64,000 nt of DNA from Microbacterium sp. ACRRU (GTDB lineage Bacteria > Actinomycetota > Actinomycetes > Actinomycetales > Microbacteriaceae), in contig NZ_JAKRNI010000009.1 in the NCBI RefSeq assembly GCF_022346945.1, positions 28,571 to 92,570 on the forward strand, written 5' to 3'. Below, piece by piece: positions 7,666 through 16,142 of this stretch. The position numbers and the translations under genes are program-made. Position 1 is the stretch's first letter. Each line of letters begins with the position of its first letter. Under the pieces are notes generated by a model. The model did no database searches, was not told where the DNA came from, and saw only the letters and a program-made list of their open reading frames with translations.

Positions 7666-9648
7666 ATGAGCGCCCGGCGCGTGGCGCGCGTGCAGCTGGA
7701 CTCCCCGGTGCCGCAGCTCGACCGGCTGTTCGACTACGCCATCCCGCATCCCCTCGTGTCCGAGGTCGTGCCCGGAGTGCGCGTCAAGGTGCCGCTGCGT
7801 TCCGCGGGCCGCATGATGGAGGCCTACGTCATCGAGGTCGTGGCCGACGACGGCACCGAGCGACCGCTGTCGTCCATCGAGGCGGTCGTCTCGTCGATGC
7901 CGGTGCTGCCCGAACGGCTGTTCACGCTCGCCCGGCGCGTCGCCGACCGTGCCGCCGGCTCGGTGAGCGACGTGCTGCGGCTCGCGGTGCCCAAGCGCAT
8001 GGTGCGTGCCGAGAAGGCTTGGCTGGCCGCCGCACCACCCGAGGCTCCGGTCGTCGTCGAGGCCGCGCGCGTCCGGGCCGACGCCGTGCTCGCTCCCTAT
8101 GCGGGACTCGTCGACACGCTCGATGACGGCGGACGTGTCGCGGTGGACGCCCCACCGCATCCCTCGGGCGATCAGCCCCGCGGAGCATGGGCGGATCTTC
8201 TCGCCGCCGCCGCCGTGCACACGCTCGCACGGGGCAGGAGTGCGGTGCTCGTGGTGCCGGATTACCGCGATCAAGCGCAGCTCATGGCGGCGCTGTCCGA
8301 GCTGGTCCCCGACGATGCGGTCGTGCGCGATGACGCCGACCAGTCGGGTCCCGCGCGCTACGCACAGTACCTGCGCACCCTCGCGCCGGTGCCGGTGATC
8401 GTGGTGGGCCGGCGCTCCGCCGTGTACGCACCGGCGCACGACACCGGCCTCGTCGCCATCTGGGACGACGGGGACTCGCTGCTGGCCGAGCCTCTGGCTC
8501 CCGGCGTCCATGCGCGCGACGCGGCGCTGGTGCGGCAAGAGCTCGAGGGATCGGCGCTGGTGTTCGCCGGGCACACCCGCACCACCGACGTGCAACGCCT
8601 GGTCGACGTGGGTTACGTGCGCGAGTCCGCGCCGAAGCGACGCACGAGCCCCCGGGTGGTGCTCAGCGCGACGAGGGAGGGCGAACCACGCACCGCGCGC
8701 GTGCCTTCGTCGGCGTTCGCGGCGGCGCGCGAGGCACTGGCCCACGGTCCTGTCCTCGTGCAGGTCGCCCGTCCCGGGTATGCGCCGTCTCTGGTGTGCG
8801 CGGACTGCCGTCGGCCGGCCCGCTGCGCGCACTGCGCCGGCCCGTTGCGCGCCGCCCGCCCCGGAGCGACGCCGGTGTGCGCCTGGTGCGGACGCAGCGC
8901 TCACGCGTGGACCTGCGGACACTGCGGGTCGGTCAAGCTGCGCATGGCCTCATCCGGCAGCGAACGCACCGCCGACGAACTGGGTCGTGCCTTCCCGAAC
9001 ACGCGCGTGATCGTCGCCGACGGCACGCATCCGGTGGCCGAAGTGGATGCCGCTCCGGCCCTGGTGATCGCCACGCGCGGCGCCGAGCCCCTCGCGCGCG
9101 GCGGGTACCGCGCGGTGATCCTGCTCGATGGCGATCGCATGCTGCAGAACGAGGCCCTCCGCATCGGCGAGAGCTGCCTGCGCTGGTGGTCGAACGCGGC
9201 CGCCCTGGCCGCGCCCGGGGCGCCGGTCCATCTCGTGGGCGTCGCGGGCCCCGTCGCGCGCGCGCTCGCGACGTGGACGCAGCCCGCCTACGCCCGCGCC
9301 GAGCTCGTCGACCGGGCACCGCTGCGCATGCCGCCGGCCGTCCGGGTCGCGAGCGTCGAGGGACACGCCCGAAGCGTCGATGCACTGCTCACCGAACTGC
9401 GCGAGGCCGTACCGGATCTCGATGCACTCGCCGTTCTCGGTCCCGTCGACACCTCCGCACCCCCCGACACCCCGACGTCGCGCGCCCTGGTGCGATTCGA
9501 CTACGCGCACGGACGCGCCGTGGCCGAGGCCCTGCGCGCGGGTGTCATCGCCGACGCCCTCCGCGCGCGGAAGTCGACGAAGGACAAGGGTCCGAGGCCT
9601 CGCAATACACTCAGAGTGCGGCTCGATCTCCCCGAGCCCGACCTCTGA
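7666..9648 (+). CDS. priA: Primosomal protein N' (PriA), helicase-degenerate actinobacterial type
   Basis: The 660-residue replication-restart protein has the N-terminal 3'-DNA-binding domain (VARVQLDSPVPQLDRLFDYAI) and the paired Cys zinc region around residues 375-420 (CADCRRPARCAHC, then CAWCGRS and CGHCGS). No GxGKT Walker A or DEAH box is visible: the equivalent segment reads HTLARGRSAVLVVPDYRDQ. Loss of ATPase motifs is known for actinobacterial PriA, so it is probably a structural primosome component and not a helicase. Start 7666 follows a GGAG-rich stretch at 7650-7657. The 147 nt before it hold no other gene. Confidence 0.88.
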   Translation: MSARRVARVQLDSPVPQLDRLFDYAIPHPLVSEVVPGVRVKVPLRSAGRMMEAYVIEVVADDGTERPLSSIEAVVSSMPVLPERLFTLARRVADRAAGSVSDVLRLAVPKRMVRAEKAWLAAAPPEAPVVVEAARVRADAVLAPYAGLVDTLDDGGRVAVDAPPHPSGDQPRGAWADLLAAAAVHTLARGRSAVLVVPDYRDQAQLMAALSELVPDDAVVRDDADQSGPARYAQYLRTLAPVPVIVVGRRSAVYAPAHDTGLVAIWDDGDSLLAEPLAPGVHARDAALVRQELEGSALVFAGHTRTTDVQRLVDVGYVRESAPKRRTSPRVVLSATREGEPRTARVPSSAFAAAREALAHGPVLVQVARPGYAPSLVCADCRRPARCAHCAGPLRAARPGATPVCAWCGRSAHAWTCGHCGSVKLRMASSGSERTADELGRAFPNTRVIVADGTHPVAEVDAAPALVIATRGAEPLARGGYRAVILLDGDRMLQNEALRIGESCLRWWSNAAALAAPGAPVHLVGVAGPVARALATWTQPAYARAELVDRAPLRMPPAVRVASVEGHARSVDALLTELREAVPDLDALAVLGPVDTSAPPDTPTSRALVRFDYAHGRAVAEALRAGVIADALRARKSTKDKGPRPRNTLRVRLDLPEPDL

Positions 9649-9697
9649 GCGCCGTCTTCCGGTCCCACCCACCCGCATCCGAAGCGTGAGGAGAACC

Positions 9698-10615
9698 ATG
9701 CGCCTCGTCTTCGCCGGCACCCCCGCCGTCGCCGTCCCCTCTCTGCGCGCCCTGGCGAGCGGTCCGCACGAGATCGCCGCGGTGGTCACCCGGTCCGACG
9801 CGCCGCTCGGTCGCAAGCGGGTGCTGACGCCGTCGCCGACCGCGCAGGCCGCCGAGGAGCTCGGCATCCCGATCATCAAGGCCGACCGTCTGGATGCCGA
9901 CGCCACCGCCCGCATCACCGCGCTCGAGCCCGAACTGGGCGTCATCGTGGCGTACGGGGGGCTCGTGCGCGAGCCGCTGCTGTCGGCGCCCGCGCACGGC
10001 TGGATCAACCTGCACTTCTCGCTCCTTCCACGGTGGCGTGGTGCGGCACCGGTGCAGCGCGCGCTGATCGCCGGCGATCGCGAGACCGGAGCGAGCGTGT
10101 TCCAGCTCGTCGCTGAACTGGATGCCGGCGACGTCTACGCCGAGGAACGCTTCACGGTTCCCGAGAACGCCACCGCGGGGGAGGTCCTCGACGCCCTCGC
10201 CGATCTCGGCGCACCGCTGCTCGCCCGCGTCGTGGACACGATCGCCGACGGCTCGGCGGTCGCGACGCCGCAGGGCGGCGACGCCACCCTCGCCCCGAAG
10301 CTGACCTTGGCCGACGGTGCACTCGACTTCACTCAGGATGCCGCGACCCTGCGGGCGCGCATCGCCGGGGTCACGCCCGAACCCGGTGCGCACACCACTC
10401 TCGACGGCGCACGTCTGAAAGTGCTACGCGCCTCGGCGAGCGCGGCGGATCCGATCTCACCGGGCCGGGTCGTGGCATCCGGCCGAGAGATCCTGGTCGG
10501 AACCGCCACCGCGCCGCTGCGCCTGGAGACCGTGCAGCCCGCCGGCAAGGGCGCCATGGCCGCGGGCGACTGGTTCCGTGGCCTGCGCACGAGCGAACCG
10601 GTGCTGGGATCGTGA
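9698..10615 (+). CDS. fmt: Methionyl-tRNA formyltransferase
   Basis: The 305-residue enzyme formylates initiator Met-tRNA using 10-formyl-tetrahydrofolate. The Rossmann N-domain starts MRLVFAGTPAVAVPSL. The catalytic segment NLHFSLLPRWRGAAPVQRAL (Asn, His) and the following ETGASVFQLVAELDAGDVY are typical, and the C-terminal OB domain follows at about residue 205. GAGGAGA at 9688-9694 fixes the start. The stop overlaps the rsmB start (GTGA). No def gene is adjacent. Confidence 0.95.
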   Translation: MRLVFAGTPAVAVPSLRALASGPHEIAAVVTRSDAPLGRKRVLTPSPTAQAAEELGIPIIKADRLDADATARITALEPELGVIVAYGGLVREPLLSAPAHGWINLHFSLLPRWRGAAPVQRALIAGDRETGASVFQLVAELDAGDVYAEERFTVPENATAGEVLDALADLGAPLLARVVDTIADGSAVATPQGGDATLAPKLTLADGALDFTQDAATLRARIAGVTPEPGAHTTLDGARLKVLRASASAADPISPGRVVASGREILVGTATAPLRLETVQPAGKGAMAAGDWFRGLRTSEPVLGS

Positions 10616-11985
10616 GCGTGCAAGGGGCGCGCGCGGTCGCCTACGACGTCCTGCGCGCGGTCACGACAGATGAGGCGTACGCCAATCTTCTGCTGCCGCA
10701 CGCGATCGACCGGGCGAAGCTGGATGCCAAGGACGCCGGTCTCGCCACCGAACTGACGTACGGCACCCTGCGGCGCCGTGGCACCTACGACGCCATCATC
10801 GCGGCGGCCGCCGATCGCACCGTCGACCGCATCGATCCGCCGGTGCTCGACGCGCTGCGCCTCGGGGTGCATCAGCTGCTGTCGACGCGGGTGGCCTCGC
10901 ACGCCGCCGTCAACGAGTCGGTCGAGCTCGCCCGCCGCCACGGTGGCGGGCGCGGAGCCGCGGGGTTCACCAACGCCGTTCTGCGCCGCGTGTCCCGTGA
11001 GACCCCCGGGCATTGGATGGAGCGGATCACCGACGCGGCGCGCAGCGACGACGAGCGACTGGGTCTGCGCAGCGCGCACCCCGTCTGGATCGTGCGGGCA
11101 CTTCGCCGCGCGCTGGCCGCCGAAGGACGCGCCGACGAGCTCGACACGCTCCTCGTGGCCGACAACGACGCACCCCGCGTGGCGATGGTCGCTCTTCCCG
11201 GACTCGCCGACATCCCCGACGACGCCAAGCACGCGCGCTACGCCCCGACAGCGTTCTTCACGCGCGGCGGCGACCCCGACGCCCTCATCCGCAGCACCGA
11301 GGGACGCATCCGTGTCCAGGACGAAGGGTCGCAGCTCGCGGCTCTGGCGCTCAGCCGCGTGCGTCCCGTCGTCGCGGGGGAGAGGTGGCTCGATCTGTGC
11401 GCCGGCCCCGGCGGCAAGACGGCGCTCCTGGCGGCCGAGGCCCTCGCCGCGGGCGCCCACCTCGACGCCAACGAGATCGCGCCCGCTCGTGCGGGGCTGG
11501 TCCGTCGGGCCGTGGCATCCGTTCCGCTCGAGGTCGAGGTCACGGAGGAGGACGGACGCGACCGCGCTGCCCGCGCGCCGGGGACGTACGACCGCATCCT
11601 GGTCGACGCGCCCTGCACGGGGATCGGGGCCCTGCGCCGTCGACCCGAGGCGCGGTGGCGCAAGACCCCGGCCGATGTTCCCGACCTCACCGCGCTGCAG
11701 CTCGAACTCGTGCGGGCGGGGCTCGGCGCGCTCGCGCCCGGCGGCGTGCTGGCGTACGTGACGTGCTCCCCGCACCTCGCGGAGACGGCGGGCGTCCTCG
11801 CCGAGGTGCGCCGCGAATTCGGCAGCACCATCGAGGAGCTCGACGCGCGCGCCGTCGTGCGCGACATCGCCGGAGCCGACATCGACCTCCCGCCTCAGTC
11901 CGACGGCTCCTTGCGCGCGCAGCTGTGGCCGCACCGCCACGGGACGGACGCCATGTCGATCGCCCTCCTGCGTCGCCTCCCCTGA
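10612..11985 (+). CDS. rsmB: 16S rRNA (cytosine-967 C5)-methyltransferase
   Basis: The 457-residue RsmB (Sun/Fmu) has an N-terminal NusB-like RNA-binding domain (residues about 1-140) and a C-terminal SAM-dependent methyltransferase. The SAM motif is WLDLCAGPGGKTALLA, the proton-handling Cys lies in VDAPCTGIGALRRRPEARW, and the nucleophilic Cys in YVTCSPHLAET. It modifies 16S rRNA during ribosome assembly. The GTG start overlaps the fmt stop, giving the common fmt-rsmB pair. A long perfect palindrome begins just after its stop. Confidence 0.94.
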   Translation: MSVQGARAVAYDVLRAVTTDEAYANLLLPHAIDRAKLDAKDAGLATELTYGTLRRRGTYDAIIAAAADRTVDRIDPPVLDALRLGVHQLLSTRVASHAAVNESVELARRHGGGRGAAGFTNAVLRRVSRETPGHWMERITDAARSDDERLGLRSAHPVWIVRALRRALAAEGRADELDTLLVADNDAPRVAMVALPGLADIPDDAKHARYAPTAFFTRGGDPDALIRSTEGRIRVQDEGSQLAALALSRVRPVVAGERWLDLCAGPGGKTALLAAEALAAGAHLDANEIAPARAGLVRRAVASVPLEVEVTEEDGRDRAARAPGTYDRILVDAPCTGIGALRRRPEARWRKTPADVPDLTALQLELVRAGLGALAPGGVLAYVTCSPHLAETAGVLAEVRREFGSTIEELDARAVVRDIAGADIDLPPQSDGSLRAQLWPHRHGTDAMSIALLRRLP

Positions 11986-11986
11986 A

Positions 11987-12050
11987 GCGCGAGTCGCCAC
12001 GATTTGTCGCCTCGCCGGGCTCGGCGGCGACAAATCGTGGCGACTCGCGC
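11987..12050. repeat. Perfect 25-bp inverted repeat after rsmB
   Basis: Arms 11987-12011 and 12026-12050 are exact reverse complements across 25 bp, with a 14-nt spacer that is itself partly self-complementary (GCCGGGCTCGGC). The arm core is CCACGATTTGTCGCC. It begins two bases after the rsmB stop codon. There is no T-tract, and the length and perfection exceed a normal terminator, so it looks like a palindromic intergenic repeat. Confidence 0.8.
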
Positions 12051-12072
12051 AGGGCGGCTCGGACCCGACGCG

Positions 12073-12087
12073 GATAATGGAGCCGTG
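12073..12087 (+). promoter_or_regulatory. Leaderless promoter -10 for rpe
   Basis: GATAAT at 12073-12078 stands 6 nt before the GTG start at 12085, so transcription should begin at or next to the start codon. No Shine-Dalgarno sequence is present. Confidence 0.5.
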
Positions 12088-12744
12088 CCCCGCATCAATC
12101 CGAGCATCCTCGCCGCCGACTTCGTGAACATGCAGACGGAGCTCGCCCGCATCGCCGGCGCGGACTTCGTGCACGTCGATGTCATGGACAACCATTTCGT
12201 ACCGAATCTGACGTTCGGTCCGCAAATGGTGGGCCGCATCCAGGAGACGAGCCCCGTACCACTGGACGTCCACCTCATGATCGACGACCCCGATCGGTGG
12301 GCCCCCGAGTACGCCGAGCTGGGTGCGGCATCCGTCACCTTCCACCTCGAAGCCGCGGCATCCCCCGTGTCGTTGGCCCGCACACTCCGGTCGATCGGCG
12401 CGCGCGCCGGTGTCGCCGTGAAGCCCGCCACCCCCGTGGAGAACCTGTTCGAGGTGCTGAACGAGTTCGACCAGATCCTCGTCATGACGGTCGAGCCGGG
12501 GTTCGGGGGCCAGTCCTTCATGCCCGAGACGATGCCCAAGCTCCGCGCGCTCGCCGACGAGGCCCGGCGCCGGGGCTCCAGCGTGTGGCTGCAGGTCGAC
12601 GGCGGGATCGGCGAATCCACCATCGCTCAGGCCGCCGAGGCGGGAGCCGACACGTTCGTCGCGGGGTCGGCGGTGTTCGGCGCCGATGATCCCGACCGCG
12701 CGATCCAGTCGCTCCGCTCCCTCGCCGCCCGGCACGCGCACTGA
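12085..12744 (+). CDS. rpe: Ribulose-phosphate 3-epimerase
   Basis: The 219-residue TIM-barrel enzyme interconverts ribulose-5-phosphate and xylulose-5-phosphate in the pentose phosphate pathway. Motifs: INPSILAADF at the N-terminus, FVHVDVMDNHFVPNLTFGP with the metal-binding His and Asp, HLMIDDP, MTVEPGFGGQSF and the C-terminal phosphate loop VAGSAVFG. The GTG start is chosen because it begins the conserved N-terminus and lies just behind a -10 hexamer. The nearby ATG at 12077 is out of frame. Confidence 0.95.
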   Translation: MPRINPSILAADFVNMQTELARIAGADFVHVDVMDNHFVPNLTFGPQMVGRIQETSPVPLDVHLMIDDPDRWAPEYAELGAASVTFHLEAAASPVSLARTLRSIGARAGVAVKPATPVENLFEVLNEFDQILVMTVEPGFGGQSFMPETMPKLRALADEARRRGSSVWLQVDGGIGESTIAQAAEAGADTFVAGSAVFGADDPDRAIQSLRSLAARHAH

Positions 12745-12770
12745 CCCGGTCCTACGCCGCCCCGTCGCAC

Positions 12771-12837
12771 GCATAAACGCGATCCACGCGTAGAAACACG
12801 CTGCCCTCGCGTTTATGCGCGCCGATCGCGTTTATGC
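12771..12837. repeat. 67-nt four-core intergenic palindromic element, copy A
   Basis: The element starts with GCATAAACGCGAT (12771-12783) and ends with the exact complement ATCGCGTTTATGC (12825-12837). Inside are a second forward core AGAAACACG (12792-12800) and a second reverse core CGCGTTTATG (12808-12817), giving the order forward, forward, reverse, reverse. A second copy of identical length lies at 63901-63967. The two share 58 of 67 positions and all 9 differences fall between cores. It sits between rpe and the hisE promoter. Confidence 0.9.
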
Positions 12838-12861
12838 CTCGCCACACCCCGCGCAGCGTTC

Positions 12862-12905
12862 ACGCGCCGCCGCGCCCCCGCGCGACGCACGCGCCGCCGC
12901 GCCCC
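12862..12905. repeat. Short GC-rich direct repeat upstream of hisE
   Basis: A 17-nt unit beginning ACGCGCCGCC occurs at 12862-12878 and again at 12889-12905 (27-nt period) in a very GC-rich spacer of about 210 nt. This spacer otherwise holds only the four-core element and the hisE promoter; no gene is visible in it. Confidence 0.6.
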
Positions 12906-12942
12906 GCGCAGGGCCCCGGCATCTCGACCCCCGCCCAGCCGA

Positions 12943-12957
12943 TACCCTAGAAGCGTG
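12943..12957 (+). promoter_or_regulatory. Leaderless promoter -10 for hisE
   Basis: TACCCT at 12943-12948 lies 6 nt before the GTG start at 12955. No ribosome binding site is present, so the hisE transcript is probably leaderless. Confidence 0.6.
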
Positions 12958-13218
12958 AAGACCTTCGACGACCTGTTCGCCGAGCTGAGCGCCAAGGCCG
13001 TCGAACGCCCCGCCGGCTCCGGCACCGTCGCCCAGCTCGATGCGGGCGTGCACGCCATCGGCAAGAAGATCGTCGAGGAAGCCGCCGAGGTGTGGATGGC
13101 TGCCGAGTATGAGTCCGACGAGGCCGCCGCCGAAGAGATCTCGCAGCTGCTCTACCACCTGCAGACGCTCATGCTCGCGAAGGGCCTGACGCTCGAGGAC
13201 GTCTACCGACATCTCTGA
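12955..13218 (+). CDS. hisE: Phosphoribosyl-ATP pyrophosphatase
   Basis: The 87-residue all-helical MazG-like enzyme hydrolyses phosphoribosyl-ATP to phosphoribosyl-AMP, the second step of histidine synthesis. The motif [13 protein letters not shown] with acidic metal ligands and the following [16 protein letters not shown] are diagnostic. It is separate from hisI, as usual in actinobacteria. It leads the hisE-hisG-hisF-hisI group, with hisG 46 nt downstream. Confidence 0.95.
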   Translation: MKTFDDLFAELSAKAVERPAGSGTVAQLDAGVHAIGKKIVEEAAEVWMAAEYESDEAAAEEISQLLYHLQTLMLAKGLTLEDVYRHL

Positions 13219-13264
13219 GCCGCTGTCTCCCATCCGACGCTCACGAACCACGAAAGCCCCCGTC

Positions 13265-14107
13265 ATGTTGCGAATCGCCGTGCCGAACAAGGGGTCGCTC
13301 GCCGAAACCGCCGCCGAGATGCTCTCGGAGGCCGGATACACCGGACGACGCGACTCGAAAGACCTGTACACCGTCGACCCCGTCAACGAGGTCGAGTTCT
13401 TCTATCTCCGTCCTCGTGACATCGCGACCTACGTCGGCTCGGGCGCCCTCGATGTCGGCATCACGGGCCGCGACCTGCTGCTCGATGCCCGCATGCCGGG
13501 TGCCCGCGAGATCGAGTCGCTCGGCTTCGCCGGGTCGACCTTCCGCTTCGCCGGACGCCCCGGCCGTTTCACCGACGTCGAAGACCTCGAGGGTCTGCGC
13601 GTGGCGACGGCCTATCCGGGGCTGGTCGACGCGTTCCTCGACGAGCGCGGGATTGCCGTCGACATCGTGCCGCTGGACGGCGCCGTCGAGTCCGCGGTGC
13701 AACTGGGCGTCGCGGATGCCGTCGCCGACGTCGTCTCGACCGGCACGACGCTGCGTCAGGCAGGGCTCGAGATCTTCGGCCCCGTGCTCCTCGAGTCCGA
13801 CGCGGTGCTCATCGCCGGCCCGAAGGATGCCGAGGGCACCGAGACGCTTCTGCGGCGCCTGCGGGGCGTTCTGGCCGCACGCAAGTACGTCCTCATCGAC
13901 TACGACCTGCCGACGGCGCTCATCGACCAGGCGATCGCCGTCGCCCCCGGGCTGGAGTCGCCGACGATCTCGCCGCTCCGCGACCCCGAGTGGGTCGCCG
14001 TGCGCGTCATGAGTCCCCGCCGCGACGTCAACCGTGTCATGGACGAGCTGTACGCCATCGGGGCCCGCGCCATCCTCGTGACCGAGATCCTCGCCGCGAG
14101 GCTCTGA
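13265..14107 (+). CDS. hisG: ATP phosphoribosyltransferase, long form
   Basis: The 280-residue enzyme catalyses the committed step of histidine synthesis (ATP + PRPP). The N-terminal periplasmic-binding-like catalytic part runs from [16 protein letters not shown] through [10 protein letters not shown]. The PRPP loop region is [20 protein letters not shown]-terminal ACT-like regulatory domain (from about residue 205) makes it the long, self-regulated form, so no HisZ is needed and histidine feedback is expected. Its stop TGA shares a base with the hisF ATG. Confidence 0.95.
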   Translation: MLRIAVPNKGSLAETAAEMLSEAGYTGRRDSKDLYTVDPVNEVEFFYLRPRDIATYVGSGALDVGITGRDLLLDARMPGAREIESLGFAGSTFRFAGRPGRFTDVEDLEGLRVATAYPGLVDAFLDERGIAVDIVPLDGAVESAVQLGVADAVADVVSTGTTLRQAGLEIFGPVLLESDAVLIAGPKDAEGTETLLRRLRGVLAARKYVLIDYDLPTALIDQAIAVAPGLESPTISPLRDPEWVAVRVMSPRRDVNRVMDELYAIGARAILVTEILAARL

Positions 14108-14871
14108 TGACGCTCGCGCGCCGCATCATCCCGTGCCTCGACGTCGCCGCCGGCCGCGTCGTGAAGGGCGTGAACTTCCTCGACCTGCGCGACATGGGCG
14201 ACCCCGTGGAGCTGGCGAAGCTCTACTTCGAGCAGGGCGCGGACGAGATCACGTTCCTCGACGTCACCGCGACCGTCGACGAGCGCGCCACCACCTACGA
14301 CGTCGTCCGGCGCACCGCCGAGCAGGTGTTCATCCCGCTGACGGTCGGCGGGGGAGTCCGTTCCACGGAGGACGTCGCCCGTTTACTCTCCGTCGGCGCC
14401 GACAAGATCGGCGTCAACTCGGCAGCGATCGCCCGCCCGGCGCTGATCGATGAGATCGCCGACCGCTTCGGCGCGCAGGTCATCGTGCTCTCGCTCGACA
14501 TCAAGCGCGCGGCATCCACCCCCTCCGGCTTCGTCGTGACGACCCACGGCGGCCGCACCGAGACGACGCTCGACGCCCTCGAGTGGGCGCGCGAGGCCGT
14601 CGAGCGCGGGGCCGGCGAGCTGCTGGTGAACTCGATCGACGCCGACGGCACCAAGCAGGGCTTCGACCTCGAGCTCGTGCGTCTCATGCGCCAGGTCGCG
14701 GCGGTCCCGGTCATCGCCTCGGGCGGCGCGGGAGCGCTGGAGCACTTCGCCCCGGCCGTCGCCGCCGGGGCCGACGCCGTGCTCGCGGCATCCGTGTTCC
14801 ACTCCGGTCAGCTCACGGTCGGCCAGGTCAAGGACGCGATGGCCGCCGAGGGCATCGAGGTGCGCCGATGA
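14107..14871 (+). CDS. hisF: Imidazole glycerol phosphate synthase, cyclase subunit
   Basis: The 254-residue TIM barrel forms imidazole glycerol phosphate from PRFAR and the ammonia made by HisH. The N-terminal [11 protein letters not shown] carries one catalytic Asp. [18 protein letters not shown] and [16 protein letters not shown] (second catalytic Asp) follow, and the phosphate loops are GGGVRS and ASGGAG. Start 14107 gives the canonical N-terminus and overlaps the hisG stop. hisH and hisA are not in the window. Confidence 0.95.
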   Translation: MTLARRIIPCLDVAAGRVVKGVNFLDLRDMGDPVELAKLYFEQGADEITFLDVTATVDERATTYDVVRRTAEQVFIPLTVGGGVRSTEDVARLLSVGADKIGVNSAAIARPALIDEIADRFGAQVIVLSLDIKRAASTPSGFVVTTHGGRTETTLDALEWAREAVERGAGELLVNSIDADGTKQGFDLELVRLMRQVAAVPVIASGGAGALEHFAPAVAAGADAVLAASVFHSGQLTVGQVKDAMAAEGIEVRR

Positions 14872-15215
14872 ACGTCGAGGCCGTCGAGCGCGTCACGTAC
14901 GACGCCCAAGGACTCGTGACGGCGGTCGTCCAGCAGTTCGACTCGCGCGAGGTGCTCATGGTGGGGTGGATGGATGCCGAGGCCCTGCGCCGCACGCTGA
15001 CCACCGGCCGGGTGACGTTCTGGTCGCGCTCGCGTCAGGAGTATTGGCGCAAGGGCGATACCTCGGGTCACATCCAGATCGTGAAGGGCGCACGCCTGGA
15101 TTGCGACGGCGACACCCTGCTCATCGAGGTGGACCAGGTGGGCGCCGCGTGCCACACGGGCGACCACACGTGCTTCGACGCCACCGATCTCGAGCCCGTG
15201 GTGGGGCAGAGCTGA
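14868..15215 (+). CDS. hisI: Phosphoribosyl-AMP cyclohydrolase
   Basis: The 115-residue metalloenzyme opens the adenine ring of phosphoribosyl-AMP (third histidine step). Conserved features: [35 protein letters not shown], a metal Asp/Cys cluster DCDGDTLL, and the zinc Cys residues in [12 protein letters not shown]. The start overlaps the hisF stop (ATGA) and the stop overlaps the next membrane-protein gene (TGATG). Confidence 0.95.
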   Translation: MNVEAVERVTYDAQGLVTAVVQQFDSREVLMVGWMDAEALRRTLTTGRVTFWSRSRQEYWRKGDTSGHIQIVKGARLDCDGDTLLIEVDQVGAACHTGDHTCFDATDLEPVVGQS

Positions 15216-15802
15216 TGCGTCGAGCGCGCTCGCTCGCCGTCGTCGGCATGCTGGGAGTCGGCGCCGTGAGCGTGATCTCCTCCACCCAGACGTGGATCGA
15301 CGTCACCCTGTCCGACGGCGCGCAGCAGCCCCTCGCGGTGGCCGGGTCCGACGCCATCCCGGTACTCACCCCATTGAGCCTGGCCGTGCTCGCGCTCGCG
15401 GCCGCACTCTCGATCGTCGGTCCCGTCATGCGCTACATCCTCGCCGCCCTCGCCCTGGCGATCGCCGGCATCGTCGGCGTCGCGACCGCACAGCTGCTCT
15501 TCACGATGCCGGTGTCCGCGACTGCCGCGACCGTCGCCGAGGCCACCGGCATCTCCGGCGGGGATGCCGCCGCCGATCTCGTCGCATCGATGGCGCTGAC
15601 CCCGTGGCCGGCCGTGACGCTTCTCGCGCAGATCCTCCTCGCGGCGGCTGCGGCCTTCACGCTGGTCACCGCCCGCCGGTGGCAGGGGAGCGCGGGGCGC
15701 AAGTACCGCACCGCTGCGGAGGCCCCCGCCGATGGATCGCGGCCGCACGACGCGATCGACTCGTGGGACGACCTGTCGCGCGGCGACGACCCCACCGCCT
15801 GA
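15215..15802 (+). CDS. Trp biosynthesis-associated membrane protein (Trp_oprn_chp family)
   Basis: The 195-residue protein has four hydrophobic segments (about residues 7-22, 48-68, 72-95 and 130-150) and a hydrophilic acidic tail ending DDLSRGDDPTA. The pattern, an early SSTQTWIDVTLSDG loop and a position between histidine and tryptophan genes match the actinobacterial Trp_oprn_chp family, whose function is unknown. In many relatives trpE lies between hisI and this gene; here the ATG overlaps the hisI stop with no room for it. Confidence 0.8.
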   Translation: MRRARSLAVVGMLGVGAVSVISSTQTWIDVTLSDGAQQPLAVAGSDAIPVLTPLSLAVLALAAALSIVGPVMRYILAALALAIAGIVGVATAQLLFTMPVSATAATVAEATGISGGDAAADLVASMALTPWPAVTLLAQILLAAAAAFTLVTARRWQGSAGRKYRTAAEAPADGSRPHDAIDSWDDLSRGDDPTA

Positions 15803-15857
15803 TCGACGCTTCCGTCGACGTCGAAGCGTCGGCGCGGGTCGCGCCCGGTCGGTTCGA

Positions 15858-15863
15858 TAGACT
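15858..15863 (+). promoter_or_regulatory. Candidate -10 before the HGxxPAAW-trpCBA unit
   Basis: TAGACT at 15858-15863 lies about 47 nt before the start of the HGxxPAAW gene in a 107-nt gap and could provide an internal promoter for trpCBA. No convincing -35 is visible. Confidence 0.35.
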
Positions 15864-15909
15864 GGATCGACGCTGTTCCCCGCGCCCGCGCGCGACTCGA
15901 AGGAGATCC

Positions 15910-16140
15910 ATGAGCAACCCCATCGGCGATCCCGGCCACGGACACTCGCCCGCTGCCTGGACGGCCGTGATCATCATGCTCCTCGCCGTCGCCATCGGCA
16001 CGGTGTTCTTCTACCTCGAGATGCCGGTGCTGGTCTGGGCCTCGGTCGGCCTCCTCGTGGTGGGCGCGATCGTGGGCTGGATCATGACCAAGGCCGGCTA
16101 CGGCGCGAACGGCGCGAAGTCCAACCCGAAGGCGCACTGA
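15910..16140 (+). CDS. HGxxPAAW family small membrane protein
   Basis: The 76-residue protein carries the name-giving motif HGHSPAAW at residues 10-17, followed by two transmembrane segments (about 18-35 and 41-60) and a short polar tail. The family is confined to actinobacteria, is usually found in the trp operon and has no assigned function. AGGAG at 15901-15905 gives the start. trpC begins 2 nt after its stop, so it is co-translated with the tryptophan genes. Confidence 0.85.
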   Translation: MSNPIGDPGHGHSPAAWTAVIIMLLAVAIGTVFFYLEMPVLVWASVGLLVVGAIVGWIMTKAGYGANGAKSNPKAH

Positions 16141-16142
16141 CC

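Noticed and set aside
6187..8922. A 911-codon minus-strand frame across metK and priA
   Set aside because: Low-complexity His/Arg/Gly translation, no start context, and opposite two recognised genes.
12745..12954. Possible CRISPR or tandem-repeat array
   Set aside because: Only four short cores in palindromic order and one 17-nt direct repeat; no regular spacer structure and no cas genes.
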